Positions 51,708-61,125 of a stretch of DNA of 64,000 bases are shown here, one piece after another. The translations under genes and the position numbers were made by a program. The stretch is from Kangiella sp. HZ709 (GTDB lineage: Bacteria > Pseudomonadota > Gammaproteobacteria > Enterobacterales > Kangiellaceae). Position 1 is the stretch's first letter; the number at the start of each line of letters is the position of its first letter. The stretch lies in the NCBI RefSeq assembly GCF_009674675.1, contig NZ_WKJC01000001.1, forward strand, positions 1,247,031-1,311,030. Direction: 5' to 3'. Below the pieces are notes generated by a model. That model saw only the letters and a list, made by a program, of their open reading frames with translations, had not been told where the DNA came from and did no database searches.

Positions 51708-52562
51708 ATGACTCAAACTAAACAAGTTATTGGTCGCTTCGCACCCTCTCCTTCCGGCCCTCTACATTTCGGCTCCTTAGTTGCCGCTATTGGCTCATAC
51801 CTAATTGCAAAATCTACGGGTGGCAAATGGTTAGTTCGTATCGAAGATATCGATCCACCGAGAGAAGTTGCTGGCGCTGCCGATGTGATTTTACGCCAAC
51901 TCGAAGCCTTTGGCTTTGAATGGGATGGCGAAGTGCTGTATCAGAGCACTCGGTTAGAGCGTTATGCAGAAGTTCTTAATGACCTTAAACAACAAGATCT
52001 AGTCTACGCTTGCGATTGCACTCGCAAACAAATCTTTGCCCAACGTGAAGATCGAATTTACACCAATGTTTGCGCCGATAAAAATTTAGCAGCTAACGAG
52101 AACAGTGATGTTGCTTGGCGTATGCGTCATGGATCTGGTAAATATTCTTTTAACGATCATATTCAAGGTCATTGCCAATTTGACCAATCGATTTATGACG
52201 AAGACTTTATTATTAAGCGCAAAGACGGACTGATAGCTTATCAATTAGCCGTGGTGGTTGATGATATTGACCAGGGGATCAATCAAGTGGTTCGCGGTTT
52301 AGATATTCTTGATTCTACACCACGCCAATTAAGGCTGTACGAAGCTTTAGGCGCTACACCACCTGAGTACTACCATTTGCCATTGGCGCTAGATAAAAAC
52401 GGCGACAAGCTTTGCAAACAACATGGAGCCAAAGCGATTGAGTCAGAAAATGCTAGTGAGTTGCTGGTTAGGGCATTGGAGTTTTTGAGTTATCCAACAA
52501 CTCCTGATTTAAAATATTTGTCCCCACAGGATATTCTTAGCAATTCAAAGTTAAGAATATAG
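51708..52562 (+). CDS. gluQ: Glutamyl-Q tRNA(Asp) synthetase
   Basis: GluQ charges glutamate onto the queuosine base of tRNA(Asp). The 284-aa protein is a truncated class I synthetase with GRFAPSPSGPLHFGSL (HIGH-type motif), the zinc-binding region with YACDCTRKQIF, and DKNGDKLCKQ in place of KMSKS. The anticodon-binding domain of glutamyl-tRNA synthetase is absent, as expected. It follows dksA by 51 nt. Confidence 0.95.
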   Translation: MTQTKQVIGRFAPSPSGPLHFGSLVAAIGSYLIAKSTGGKWLVRIEDIDPPREVAGAADVILRQLEAFGFEWDGEVLYQSTRLERYAEVLNDLKQQDLVYACDCTRKQIFAQREDRIYTNVCADKNLAANENSDVAWRMRHGSGKYSFNDHIQGHCQFDQSIYDEDFIIKRKDGLIAYQLAVVVDDIDQGINQVVRGLDILDSTPRQLRLYEALGATPPEYYHLPLALDKNGDKLCKQHGAKAIESENASELLVRALEFLSYPTTPDLKYLSPQDILSNSKLRI

Positions 52563-52578
52563 AATAAAAGGAATAAGT

Positions 52579-53034
52579 TTGTCATTTTTTAAAACTCTAT
52601 TTAAAAAAGAAACCGTCAAAAAGGAAATAGAAGGATTAGGGCTTTTCGAGTTCTACCAAGACCAAAATGATTCTTACTGGAAAATTGAACATTCAGTACT
52701 ATCTCTTCCAAATAACTTTTCGTTTGGTGCAATAAATGGCTCTCAAACAGAACTTAATAAACAAGCTTTACAAGCTTTCAAGTATTACGCCACTCAACCA
52801 AACTTATTAATTGAGTTATTAGATAAAAACTTTGAAAGATTAGCGCAGAAATGCATCTCTGACTTTAATCTATTACAAGTCGAGCAACATTTCTTTATTA
52901 AAACTCTGACTACAACAGACGATGAGAACTTTGAGTTTGGATTACACTCAAAAACTATAGACGTTTTTATTGAAGTTTTTATAAGAGCAAATAGGTTAGA
53001 CTCATTACATCTAGATGAAGGTTGCTGCGAATAA
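52579..53034 (+). CDS. Uncharacterised 151-aa soluble protein
   Basis: I do not recognise this family. The product starts from a TTG (MSFFKTLFKKETVKK) with AAAGGAA just upstream. It has no signal peptide or membrane segment, and it looks like a small alpha/beta protein with an acidic end (DEGCCE). It lies 16 nt after gluQ and 36 nt before pcnB, inside a conserved block, so it is a local insertion. Its AT content looks higher than that of its neighbours by eye. Confidence 0.6.
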   Translation: MSFFKTLFKKETVKKEIEGLGLFEFYQDQNDSYWKIEHSVLSLPNNFSFGAINGSQTELNKQALQAFKYYATQPNLLIELLDKNFERLAQKCISDFNLLQVEQHFFIKTLTTTDDENFEFGLHSKTIDVFIEVFIRANRLDSLHLDEGCCE

Positions 53035-53070
53035 TATGCTATTATTCGCTTATCAAAAAAAATTTAAATT

Positions 53071-54351
53071 ATGACCAACCCTAACCAACACATTATCCCA
53101 CGCGATCAGCATAGCGTCTCTCGCGAATTTATTAGTGAGAATGCGCTTAAGGTTTTATATCGCCTACACAAAAGTGGTTACCAAGCCTATTTAGTAGGCG
53201 GTGGCGTGCGTGATATTTTGTTAGGGTTACGTCCAAAAGATTTCGATATTGCCACTGATGCGACGCCAGAAGAAATCAAAAAGCTATTCCGTAACTGCCG
53301 TATTATTGGTCGCCGCTTTCGTTTAGCGCATATTCTTTATGGCCGAGATATTATCGAGGTAGCAACTTTCCGCGCCCATTGTGACGACAATATTGAGCAG
53401 CGTGGTGATGGCATGATAGTGCGCGATAATGTGTATGGTACGGTTGAAGAAGATGCCATTCGTCGTGATTTTACGGTTAATGCGCTCTATTACAATATTG
53501 CTGACTTCAGTATTCATGATTATTGCGGCGGGTTAGCAGATCTAGAAAAGCGTCAATTGAAAATGATTGGCGATCCCATAGAGCGCTATAAAGAAGATCC
53601 GGTTCGAATGCTGCGCGCAGTTAGACTAGGTTGTAAACTGGGTTTAACCATCGAAGACAATACTGCCAAGCCTATTAATGAGATGGCGCATTTACTCGAA
53701 GGGATACCAGCGGCGCGTTTATGGGAAGAATATAAAAAAATGTTCTTATCAGGGCGTGGGCAGCGAACCTTTAACCAATTAAAGTCATTCGGTTTATTGC
53801 AATATTTATTCCCGCAAACCAGTAAAGAAATTAATGAAGATGATGACTTTGCTGAGTTTGTCACCCTAGCGTTGGAAAATACTGATCGCCGCATTAGTGA
53901 AGATAAGTCCATTAATCCTGCGTTTTTGTTAGCGGTTATGTTATGGAAGCCATTAATGGATCGTACTGAACGCTTGGTCAGTAAAGGCATGCATTTCAAT
54001 GATGCTTTTTATAAAAACTTTAACCCTACGATTAACCAGCAAAGCCAAACGGTTTCTATTATGAAACGCCATGGCGCCGTGATGCAGGATATTTGGGCGC
54101 TGCAAATTCGTCTGAAATTTAATTACGGTAAGCGCGTTTGGAGCGTTTTAGATCATCCAAGATTTAGAGCTGGCTACGATTTCTTAGTCTTACGCTCAGA
54201 AATCGATCCGAGCTTAAAACCGCTAGCTGATTGGTGGACCGAATTCCAAGAGGCTGGCCGTGAGCAACGGATAAAGATGATCGCCAAAGGTAAGTCTCTT
54301 GGTCAAAAGCGCAATCCAAGAAAACGAAAAAGTCGTACTAGCAACAGTTAA
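53071..54351 (+). CDS. pcnB: Poly(A) polymerase I
   Basis: PcnB adds poly(A) tails that promote RNA decay. The 426-aa sequence has the nucleotidyltransferase G[GS] motif in AYLVGGGVRDILLGLRPKDFDIATDATP with its two metal aspartates, RRRF-like GRRFRLAHI, and the RRDFTVNALYYN motif shared with CCA enzymes. The C-terminus is basic (KRNPRKRKSRTSNS), typical of PcnB rather than CCA-adding enzymes. It precedes folK by 22 nt. Confidence 0.95.
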   Translation: MTNPNQHIIPRDQHSVSREFISENALKVLYRLHKSGYQAYLVGGGVRDILLGLRPKDFDIATDATPEEIKKLFRNCRIIGRRFRLAHILYGRDIIEVATFRAHCDDNIEQRGDGMIVRDNVYGTVEEDAIRRDFTVNALYYNIADFSIHDYCGGLADLEKRQLKMIGDPIERYKEDPVRMLRAVRLGCKLGLTIEDNTAKPINEMAHLLEGIPAARLWEEYKKMFLSGRGQRTFNQLKSFGLLQYLFPQTSKEINEDDDFAEFVTLALENTDRRISEDKSINPAFLLAVMLWKPLMDRTERLVSKGMHFNDAFYKNFNPTINQQSQTVSIMKRHGAVMQDIWALQIRLKFNYGKRVWSVLDHPRFRAGYDFLVLRSEIDPSLKPLADWWTEFQEAGREQRIKMIAKGKSLGQKRNPRKRKSRTSNS

Positions 54352-54373
54352 GGATTAACCAAGACAACTGACC

Positions 54374-54892
54374 ATGGCTTCTATGCATATCGCTTATATC
54401 GGTTTAGGCTCAAATCTACAAAATCCTATCCAGCAGGTAACTCAGGCATTACTGGAGCTAGACCAAATGGATAATTCCTATTTGTTAGCCTATTCGAGCT
54501 TATATCAATCTTCAGCAATGACCTTAGATGATAATTCCGAGCCACAAGAGGATTATATTAACGCTGCTGCTAAAGTAGCCACTCGGCTAGAACCCCTGCA
54601 ATTACTGGATAAACTGCAAGCTATTGAAAATTCTCATGAAAGAGTTCGTGAAAAACGTTGGGGAGCACGCACTTTAGATTTGGATATCTTGCTCTACGAT
54701 CATACAATCATGGAAACAGAGCGGCTAACGATTCCACACTATGGTATTGGGCAACGTGATTTTGTGCTTAAACCACTTTTAGAGTTGAAGCCAAATCTTA
54801 AGATGCCAGATGGCAGTATGATTGCCTCGCTATTAGAGGGCTCTGGACAATACAATTTAAAAAAACTCGAATGGAGAAGCCTTGGTGAGTGA
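54374..54892 (+). CDS. folK: 2-Amino-4-hydroxy-6-hydroxymethyldihydropteridine pyrophosphokinase
   Basis: HPPK transfers pyrophosphate from ATP to the pterin in folate synthesis. The 172-aa protein has YIGLGSNLQNP at the start, the RVREKRWGARTLDLDILLYD motif with the catalytic arginines and metal aspartates, and IPHYGIGQRDFVLKPLLEL. pcnB-folK-panBC is a common gammaproteobacterial order. The start may be ATG 54374 or ATG 54383. Confidence 0.95.
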   Translation: MASMHIAYIGLGSNLQNPIQQVTQALLELDQMDNSYLLAYSSLYQSSAMTLDDNSEPQEDYINAAAKVATRLEPLQLLDKLQAIENSHERVREKRWGARTLDLDILLYDHTIMETERLTIPHYGIGQRDFVLKPLLELKPNLKMPDGSMIASLLEGSGQYNLKKLEWRSLGE

Positions 54893-55547
54893 TCATCAAA
54901 ATAATCATAATATTAACCATAATTTCATAGCGGTTGAAGGCCCCATTGGCGTTGGTAAAACCACTTTGGCACGCAAAATTTCTGAAGTTTTAGGTTCGGA
55001 GCTTATTTTAGAACAAGCCGAAGATAACCCTTTTCTGGAACGTTTTTATCAGGACCCTAAAACCGGTGCACTGCCGACTCAATTATACTTCCTATTTCAA
55101 CGCGTTCGCCAATTGCAAGAAGTTCGCCAGTCGGATATGTTCGCACCTGTAAGAGTGGCCGATTATTTAATTGAAAAAGATAGGTTATTTGCCCGTTCAA
55201 CTTTAGATTCAGATGAGCTGCGTTTGTATGAGCAAGTCTATGATAACTTAACCATCGATTCGCCAAAGCCAGATTTAACGATTTATTTGCAAGCGCCCGT
55301 GGATGTTTTATTAAGCCGCATCCGTAAACGTGGTCGTAATATTGAATCACCGATTACTAAGGAATATCTACAAAAAATTTGTGATTCCTACACAGATTTT
55401 TTCTACTATTATGATGAAGCCCCGTTACTAATCGTTAACGCTTCTGGATTAGATTTAGTCGAGAACGAAGCTGATTTTAATATGCTGCTAGAACAAATCT
55501 CACGTACCACTCGCGGCAAGAACTATTTTAATCCGCATCCTGCGTAG
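54882..55547 (+). CDS. Deoxynucleoside kinase
   Basis: The 221-aa protein belongs to the deoxyadenosine/deoxycytidine/deoxyguanosine kinase family. It has the P-loop EGPIGVGKTTLA, the LIEKDRLFA (ERS-like) region and the lid segment RIRKRGRNIE. It phosphorylates deoxynucleosides for salvage. It starts inside the folK end (TTG 54882, or GTG 54885, both after GGAG). This gene between folK and panB is commonly seen in gammaproteobacteria outside the enterics. Substrate preference cannot be read. Confidence 0.9.
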   Translation: MVSDHQNNHNINHNFIAVEGPIGVGKTTLARKISEVLGSELILEQAEDNPFLERFYQDPKTGALPTQLYFLFQRVRQLQEVRQSDMFAPVRVADYLIEKDRLFARSTLDSDELRLYEQVYDNLTIDSPKPDLTIYLQAPVDVLLSRIRKRGRNIESPITKEYLQKICDSYTDFFYYYDEAPLLIVNASGLDLVENEADFNMLLEQISRTTRGKNYFNPHPA

Positions 55548-55600
55548 CGCAATTTAAGTTTTAGCGAACTAATAGCAAAACAGAGTCCGAGAAAAGCACC

Positions 55601-56395
55601 ATGAAAAAAATTACCATTAGCCATATTGAAAAACTCAAAGCTCAAGGCGAAAAGTTCTCATGCCTTACTGCTTACGACGCCACTTTTACCGAAGTGATAT
55701 CTGATGCAGGTGTAGACATGATCCTGGTGGGTGATTCACTAGGTAATGTTATCCAAGGCCAAGAAACGACGGTGCCCGTGACTCTTGAAGATATGGAGTA
55801 CCATATCGCTTGCGTTGCTAATGCTAGTCCAAATTGCCTAATACTTGGCGACCTACCCTATATGTCTTATTCAACTCCAGAGCAAGCCTATGAGACCGCA
55901 GCGGCGGTCATGCAAGCTGGCGCTAACATGGTGAAATTTGAAGGTGGTCAATGGTTATACGACACCATCACCGGCTTAACGGAACGCGGCATTCCGGTCT
56001 GTGCACACTTAGGATTAACCCCGCAATCTGTGGACGCACTTGGTGGCTTTAAAGTACAAGGACGCGATGATAAAACCGCTTCTAAAATATTAACTGATGC
56101 GAAGGCTTTGGAAAAAGCCGGAGCACGTATGTTAGTACTTGAATGCGTACCAAGTGATTTAGCAAAATTAGTGACTGAATCATTACAAATTCCGGTTATG
56201 GGGATTGGTGCCGGGGTTGATGTGGATGGGCAAGTTTTAGTCCTACACGATATGCTAGGAATTTCTCCTTTCCAAGCAAAGTTTACCCGCAACTTTATGG
56301 CTGATGCCAAAGGCTCCATTCAAGATGCGATTACTCTTTATCATAATGAAGTTAAAGAGCAAAATTTCCCAGCTGATGAACATAGGTTTGAGTAA
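55601..56395 (+). CDS. panB: 3-Methyl-2-oxobutanoate hydroxymethyltransferase
   Basis: PanB makes ketopantoate from ketoisovalerate with methylene-THF, the first step of pantothenate synthesis. The 264-aa product has the metal-site motif VGDSLGNV, GDLPYMSY, MVKFEGG, HLGLTPQSV and the GIGAGVDVDGQVLVLHDMLG stretch. Length is standard and panC follows 32 nt downstream. Confidence 0.97.
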   Translation: MKKITISHIEKLKAQGEKFSCLTAYDATFTEVISDAGVDMILVGDSLGNVIQGQETTVPVTLEDMEYHIACVANASPNCLILGDLPYMSYSTPEQAYETAAAVMQAGANMVKFEGGQWLYDTITGLTERGIPVCAHLGLTPQSVDALGGFKVQGRDDKTASKILTDAKALEKAGARMLVLECVPSDLAKLVTESLQIPVMGIGAGVDVDGQVLVLHDMLGISPFQAKFTRNFMADAKGSIQDAITLYHNEVKEQNFPADEHRFE

Positions 56396-56427
56396 CATTT
56401 CATCTTTAATCATTTTTGAGAAGCTCC

Positions 56428-57267
56428 ATGATCGTTATAAACACCATCGAAGAATTACAAATCGAACTAAATGCACATCGTCGTGATGGCAAGCGCATTG
56501 GCTTTGTGCCAACAATGGGAAACTTACATCAAGGGCACTTAAGCCTAGTCGATGTGGCAAAAAAGCATGCCGATATTGTAGTAGTCAGCTTATTTGTAAA
56601 CCCCACTCAGTTTGGTCCTAATGAAGACTTCGATTCTTACCCAAGAACCTTAAATGAAGACTGCAAAAAACTAGAAGGCCAGGGCACCAACATTGTGTTT
56701 GCGCCAGCTAAAGAAGAGGTCTATCCCAAGTGGCCAAATATCACTTCAGTTACCGTTGCGGAGCTGGATAAAAATCATTGCGGGGCGTCGAGACCGGTTT
56801 TCTTTGGCGGCATCACTACAGTAGTAACTAAATTATTCAATATGGTTCGTCCTGATTGTGCCATATTTGGGGAAAAAGACTTCCAGCAAATAACTATTAT
56901 CCGCCGCATGGTCACCGATTTAAACTTTGATATTGATATTATCGGCGCGCCCATCGTGCGTGAAGCAAATGGACTCGCCATGAGCTCGCGCAATGGTTAT
57001 TTGTCGCAACAAGAAAAAGATCATGCCAGCAACTTATATCAAACTTTGCTATGGGCAAAATCTGAAATAGAACACGGTCGCCAAGATTTTCGTCAGCTTG
57101 AAAAAGAAGCCAACCAAAAACTAGACGACTTAGACTTTACTCCTGATTACTTTAATATCACTAATCAAGACACTTTAGAGTTAGCGCAAGCCGATGATAA
57201 AAAGTTAGTCATTTTGCTCGGTTGTTATATGGGTAAAGTAAGACTGATTGATAATATTCAACTATGA
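56428..57267 (+). CDS. panC: Pantothenate synthetase
   Basis: PanC joins pantoate and beta-alanine with ATP. The protein (279 aa from the chosen start) has VPTMGNLHQGHLSLV (HIGH motif), FVNPTQFGPNEDF, FGEKDFQQ and the MSSRNGYLS (KMSKS-like) segment. ATG 56428 (MIVINTIEEL) is preferred, since the upstream TTG frame at 56416 adds four atypical residues and overlaps the likely ribosome-binding site. panD is not in the window. Confidence 0.96.
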   Translation: MIVINTIEELQIELNAHRRDGKRIGFVPTMGNLHQGHLSLVDVAKKHADIVVVSLFVNPTQFGPNEDFDSYPRTLNEDCKKLEGQGTNIVFAPAKEEVYPKWPNITSVTVAELDKNHCGASRPVFFGGITTVVTKLFNMVRPDCAIFGEKDFQQITIIRRMVTDLNFDIDIIGAPIVREANGLAMSSRNGYLSQQEKDHASNLYQTLLWAKSEIEHGRQDFRQLEKEANQKLDDLDFTPDYFNITNQDTLELAQADDKKLVILLGCYMGKVRLIDNIQL

Positions 57268-57467
57268 AATATGTCTTTCTAATATTAGCCATTTTTTCCT
57301 TTGCCTTAGGCTTCCTAAAGATTTCAGGAATTATGGTTTATTTTGCTGAAGCCAATGGAGAGTTAGACCTATTGTGGTTATTCAAACAAGTTGCTTATAT
57401 CGCCATTCTTTTTATCGGCGCCTTCGTCTTTTTACATCGCTTTAAATCCTTTAAAGATAAAAAGTAA
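57264..57467 (+). CDS. Small two-helix membrane protein of unknown function
   Basis: The 67-aa product overlaps the panC stop by 4 bp (ATGA), so translation is probably coupled. It has two hydrophobic segments (about 3-26 and 40-60) joined by an acidic loop, and a lysine-rich C-terminus, suggesting both ends are cytoplasmic. I recognise no family. The tight overlap and clean membrane pattern make it a real gene. It may not be related to pantothenate. Confidence 0.6.
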   Translation: MKYVFLILAIFSFALGFLKISGIMVYFAEANGELDLLWLFKQVAYIAILFIGAFVFLHRFKSFKDKK

Positions 57468-57531
57468 AGACTTTAACAAAAGTACAATTTCTTTTATCCT
57501 AACTCTATAAATATAAAGTATGGAGTTAACC

Positions 57532-59463
57532 ATGTCTGAAGTGAAAACCTACCCTATTCGCTCTATTCCAACGCATACACCGCATATTGATGAAGATACA
57601 TACCGACGCATGTATCAGCAGTCGATCGAGAATCCTGAGCGCTTCTGGACCCGAATGGCGAATGAGTTTGTGGACTGGTTTGAACCATGGCAAACCTTAA
57701 ATGATATTGACTATAAGCAAGCTTCGATAAAATGGTTCGAGGGCGCCAAAGTTAATGTGAGCTATAACTGTATTGACCGTCATTTAGCGGATAAAGCTGA
57801 GCAAACCGCAATTATTTGGGAAGGTGATGAGCCAGATCAACAGAAGCACATTTCTTATCAAGAACTGCATGATGAAGTCTGCCGTTTTGCCAATGCTTTA
57901 AAATCGCGCGGGGTTAAAAAAGGCGATCGGGTATGTATCTATATGCCCATGATCCCTGAGGTTGGTTATGCCATGCTAGCTTGTGCTCGAATAGGCGCTG
58001 TGCACTCAGTGGTCTTTGGTGGCTTTTCTCCTGAAGCACTCAAAACACGAATTTTAGACAGCGATTGTCAGGTAGTTATTACCGCCGATGAAGGCGTTCG
58101 TGGTGGCAAAGGAATTCCGTTAAAAGCGAATACCGATACAGCGCTTGCAGGCTGTCCTAATGTGCACTCAGTATTTGTCATCAAGCATCGTAATGCAGAT
58201 ATTAGCTGGAACCCAGAGCTAGACATTGATTACAACCAAATAAAACTGGATATGGAGCCAGAATGCACTCCAGAAATCATGGATGCCGAAGACCCATTAT
58301 TTATTCTGTATACTTCCGGTTCTACCGGTAAACCCAAAGGGGTTTTACACACTTCAGGTGGTTATATTCTTTATGCCGCCATGACCCATAAATATGTGTT
58401 TGATTATCAAGAAGGTGAGACCTATTGGTGCACCGCCGATGCTGGTTGGATCACCGGCCATTCCTATATTTTTTATGGCCCGTTAGCTAATGGTGCTACA
58501 ACGTTAGTTTTCGAAGGTGTCCCTAATTATCCTACCGCTTCAAGATTCTGGGATGTGGTTGATAAACATAAAGTTAATATTTTTTATACTGCGCCGACTG
58601 CAATTCGCGCTTTAATGGCATTGGGCGATGAGCCAGTGAAATCCAGATCGCGCCAATCGTTACGAATTTTAGGAACCGTTGGCGAACCTATTAATCCTGA
58701 AGCCTGGGAATGGTACGACAAAGTGGTTGGCGATGAACGCTGCCCTATAGTAGATACTTGGTGGCAAACAGAAACTGGCGGGATTTTAATTACACCGTTA
58801 CCTGCAGCAACGCCGTTAAAACCTGGTTCTGCTACTCGGCCATTTTTTGGAATAAGACCTGTTATCCTAGACAAAAATGGTCAAGAAGTTGCTGGAAAAG
58901 CCAGCGGCAGTTTAGCCATGAAAGTATCTTGGCCAGGACAAATGCGTGGTGTTTATGGAGATCAGCAACGTTTCTTTGATACCTATTTTTCACAATTCCC
59001 CGGCTATTACTTTACCGGTGATGGCGCGCGCCGAGATGAAGATGGTTATTACTGGATAACTGGGCGTATGGATGACGTATTGAATATATCTGGCCATCGC
59101 TTAGGCACAGCAGAAATAGAAAGTGCCTTGGTATTACACCCTGCCGTTGCCGAAGCTGCGGTGGTCGGCTATCCGCATGCTATCAAAGGACAAGGTATCT
59201 ATGCTTACGTGACGCCAATGACTGGTACTCAAATCTCCGATGCCTTAATTGCGGAGTTAATTCAATACGTAGCAAAAGAAATAGGCGCCATCGCCAAGCC
59301 GGACAAGGTGCAATGGGCTCCGGGCTTACCTAAAACACGCTCTGGAAAAATCATGCGTCGAATTTTGCGAAATATTGCTGAGAATGAACTTGAAAATTTA
59401 GGTGATACGTCAACCCTAGCCGATCCATCGGTAGTAGAAGACTTAATTAAAAATCGATTATAA
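57532..59463 (+). CDS. acs: Acetyl-CoA synthetase
   Basis: Acs activates acetate to acetyl-CoA through acetyl-AMP. The protein (643 aa from ATG 57532) has the AMP-binding loop [20 protein letters not shown], the hinge region [20 protein letters not shown] and the [11 protein letters not shown] motif. Its lysine is the usual site of regulatory acetylation. The ATG at 57532 has GGAG 6 nt upstream, and an ATG at 57520 lies within that site. Length is normal. Confidence 0.96.
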   Translation: MSEVKTYPIRSIPTHTPHIDEDTYRRMYQQSIENPERFWTRMANEFVDWFEPWQTLNDIDYKQASIKWFEGAKVNVSYNCIDRHLADKAEQTAIIWEGDEPDQQKHISYQELHDEVCRFANALKSRGVKKGDRVCIYMPMIPEVGYAMLACARIGAVHSVVFGGFSPEALKTRILDSDCQVVITADEGVRGGKGIPLKANTDTALAGCPNVHSVFVIKHRNADISWNPELDIDYNQIKLDMEPECTPEIMDAEDPLFILYTSGSTGKPKGVLHTSGGYILYAAMTHKYVFDYQEGETYWCTADAGWITGHSYIFYGPLANGATTLVFEGVPNYPTASRFWDVVDKHKVNIFYTAPTAIRALMALGDEPVKSRSRQSLRILGTVGEPINPEAWEWYDKVVGDERCPIVDTWWQTETGGILITPLPAATPLKPGSATRPFFGIRPVILDKNGQEVAGKASGSLAMKVSWPGQMRGVYGDQQRFFDTYFSQFPGYYFTGDGARRDEDGYYWITGRMDDVLNISGHRLGTAEIESALVLHPAVAEAAVVGYPHAIKGQGIYAYVTPMTGTQISDALIAELIQYVAKEIGAIAKPDKVQWAPGLPKTRSGKIMRRILRNIAENELENLGDTSTLADPSVVEDLIKNRL

Positions 59464-59464
59464 G

Positions 59465-60292
59465 TTAATTCAAAATTCTCTGCTCGGCTTTGTGTAACCA
59501 CTCATCGGTTACAACAAAGCCCCGCATCACTTCCTTACCATTTTCAAGAGCAACAATTTTTTGTAGGTTAAAGTTTTTATAATTTCTATCGATTGGTAAT
59601 AACTCAGAGTCCAACGATTCAATTTCCGATAACCAATATAAACGTGGCAATTGATACCATTGATATTTGGTTTCTATTAAAACCTCCGATAGTTGAGAGT
59701 AAGTGAGCCAAAAACCTTTACCATGTTCAGGGTTAACTTGATTTGGGAAATTAAATTGACTAGCTAAGTAATCTTGATAAGGATAAAACAATCTCCCTTT
59801 AGTCAGTAATTTCTTGGCATCGATAACAATTTTATTGTCGTAGAGCCAATCTTTGATCCGTGGATTATCTGAGAGTTGTAATTGGTGCTTGAATAACCGA
59901 TTTAACTTAACGTCAAAACGATCTTTTAAATTAGGGCCAACCCAATCGGTTAAAGCATCACCTTCACCAACTTTTAAATACAATTTAATCGTCAGCTCAC
60001 AATGACTGGTTTTCTTCGCCATAACATCATAAATAATAGAGTCAAACTCGCCAAAAGTATGTTTATCGATAATCACTTGGCGATTTTTATGAAGCAATTG
60101 AAATTGATGATTACTGTCAATAAGATGATGCCAAAGTTGTTCAAAGTAGACACCAAGTCGATGAGTTGGGATAAACTCAAACGCTTGACTTGCCTGTGCC
60201 TTGTTTAACATATATTGAGCACTTAATCTTGCATCAAGTTTTAAAAGTTCAGGGCTTTGAATAAGCCATTGTTGATCAAGTAGTTGGCGCAA
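59465..60292 (-). CDS. DUF1853-family protein
   Basis: The 275-aa protein matches DUF1853, conserved in gammaproteobacteria. It has LGVYFEQLW near residue 46, the FGEFDSIIYD segment, HCELTIKLYL, WVGPNLKDRFDVKLNRLFKHQL and a C-terminal alpha/beta part. The pattern E-F-D then E-x-K suggests a degenerate PD-(D/E)XK nuclease fold, which is inference. Its stop lies one base from the acs stop on the other strand. Confidence 0.85.
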   Translation of the reverse strand: MRQLLDQQWLIQSPELLKLDARLSAQYMLNKAQASQAFEFIPTHRLGVYFEQLWHHLIDSNHQFQLLHKNRQVIIDKHTFGEFDSIIYDVMAKKTSHCELTIKLYLKVGEGDALTDWVGPNLKDRFDVKLNRLFKHQLQLSDNPRIKDWLYDNKIVIDAKKLLTKGRLFYPYQDYLASQFNFPNQVNPEHGKGFWLTYSQLSEVLIETKYQWYQLPRLYWLSEIESLDSELLPIDRNYKNFNLQKIVALENGKEVMRGFVVTDEWLHKAEQRILN

Positions 60293-60330
60293 ATTATAAA
60301 TTCATAGATACTTATTACTCCTATGGTAAC

Positions 60331-60355
60331 AAAAAAATGGCCACAACAGTGGCCA
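60331..60355 (-). terminator. Rho-independent terminator of the Spy/CpxP-like gene
   Basis: On the minus strand, TGGCCAC and GTGGCCA pair around a 4-nt loop and run into a T7 tract. It lies about 35 nt beyond the stop of the gene at 60390. Confidence 0.85.
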
Positions 60356-60389
60356 ATAATTTCTAAGGAGAAATTTTAGGGGTAATGAT

Positions 60390-60911
60390 TTATTCAGTTC
60401 GATTATTCAACCTTTCTTGCAAAGCTTCTTTGCGTGCTTTTCTTGCATCTTTTCTATCTTGACGTTGCTCTTTTATGAGCTGTCTTTTAGCTTGCCTCTG
60501 CTCTTTTATTACTGCATGCCTCGCTGCCTGTTCATCAGTTAACATGGCTTTGAATCTCTTCGAAGATTCATGCTGTTGAGCCATGCGCGCTGCTTTAACT
60601 GCAGCTTCTTGCTGCAACAAAGTATCTAAACGGCTTTTATCAAGCACTTCCGCCTGCATTAATTCGCGCACTTCTTTTTTAATGTTGCGTAACTTTTCTT
60701 GGCTCTGTTTTTTAAGTGCTAATTTTTGTTCGCGTTCAACTTTAACCTGTGCTCGCTGCTCTTCTGTTAGCTCAAGTTTTTTAAATAACATTTTCTGTTG
60801 ATGATTTTTACTGTCATGCTTATGCCCAGGGCCAGCAATTACTACAGAAGACATAAGGCCGCTTGTGGCCAATAATGCAGCTGCTATTGACGCTTTACTG
60901 AAACTATTCAT
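60390..60911 (-). CDS. Spy/CpxP-like periplasmic chaperone or stress adaptor
   Basis: The 173-aa product has a signal peptide (hydrophobic to about residue 25, VVIAGPGH) and then a highly charged helical protein. It carries LTEEQRAQV (an LTXXQ motif) and a second FKAMLTDEQAARHAV. This is the Spy/CpxP pattern, although the C-terminal third is an unusually basic run of Arg, Lys and Gln. The ATG at 60911 has GGAG 6 nt upstream. Divergent placement from a CpxR-like regulator, with GTAAA boxes between, supports control by that system. Confidence 0.85.
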   Translation of the reverse strand: MNSFSKASIAAALLATSGLMSSVVIAGPGHKHDSKNHQQKMLFKKLELTEEQRAQVKVEREQKLALKKQSQEKLRNIKKEVRELMQAEVLDKSRLDTLLQQEAAVKAARMAQQHESSKRFKAMLTDEQAARHAVIKEQRQAKRQLIKEQRQDRKDARKARKEALQERLNNRTE

Positions 60912-61024
60912 ATTAATCTCCAAAATAATGAGTTAATGATCTATGCCAAATAAAACTGCTGTTTCATTTAGCTGTGCTATGAAATTAATATACTCTTATT
61001 CGAAAATTTATGTATCTGCAAGCA

Positions 61025-61051
61025 GTAAAGATTAAGTAAAAGTCCTGTAAA
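61025..61051. promoter_or_regulatory. Three GTAAA repeats spaced 11 bp, probable CpxR-binding site
   Basis: GTAAA occurs at 61025, 61036 and 61047, each separated by 6 nt. The E. coli CpxR box is GTAAA, a short spacer of about 5 nt, then GTAAA. The repeats sit midway between the divergent CpxP-like and CpxR-like genes, and an inverted TTTAC follows at 61067. Autoregulation of both directions is the natural reading. Confidence 0.7.
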
Positions 61052-61125
61052 GCATCCTGACTAAACTTTACATAATCTTTGTAGAATCGTGATATTATTC
61101 TCACATACACATATTACTAAGAATA

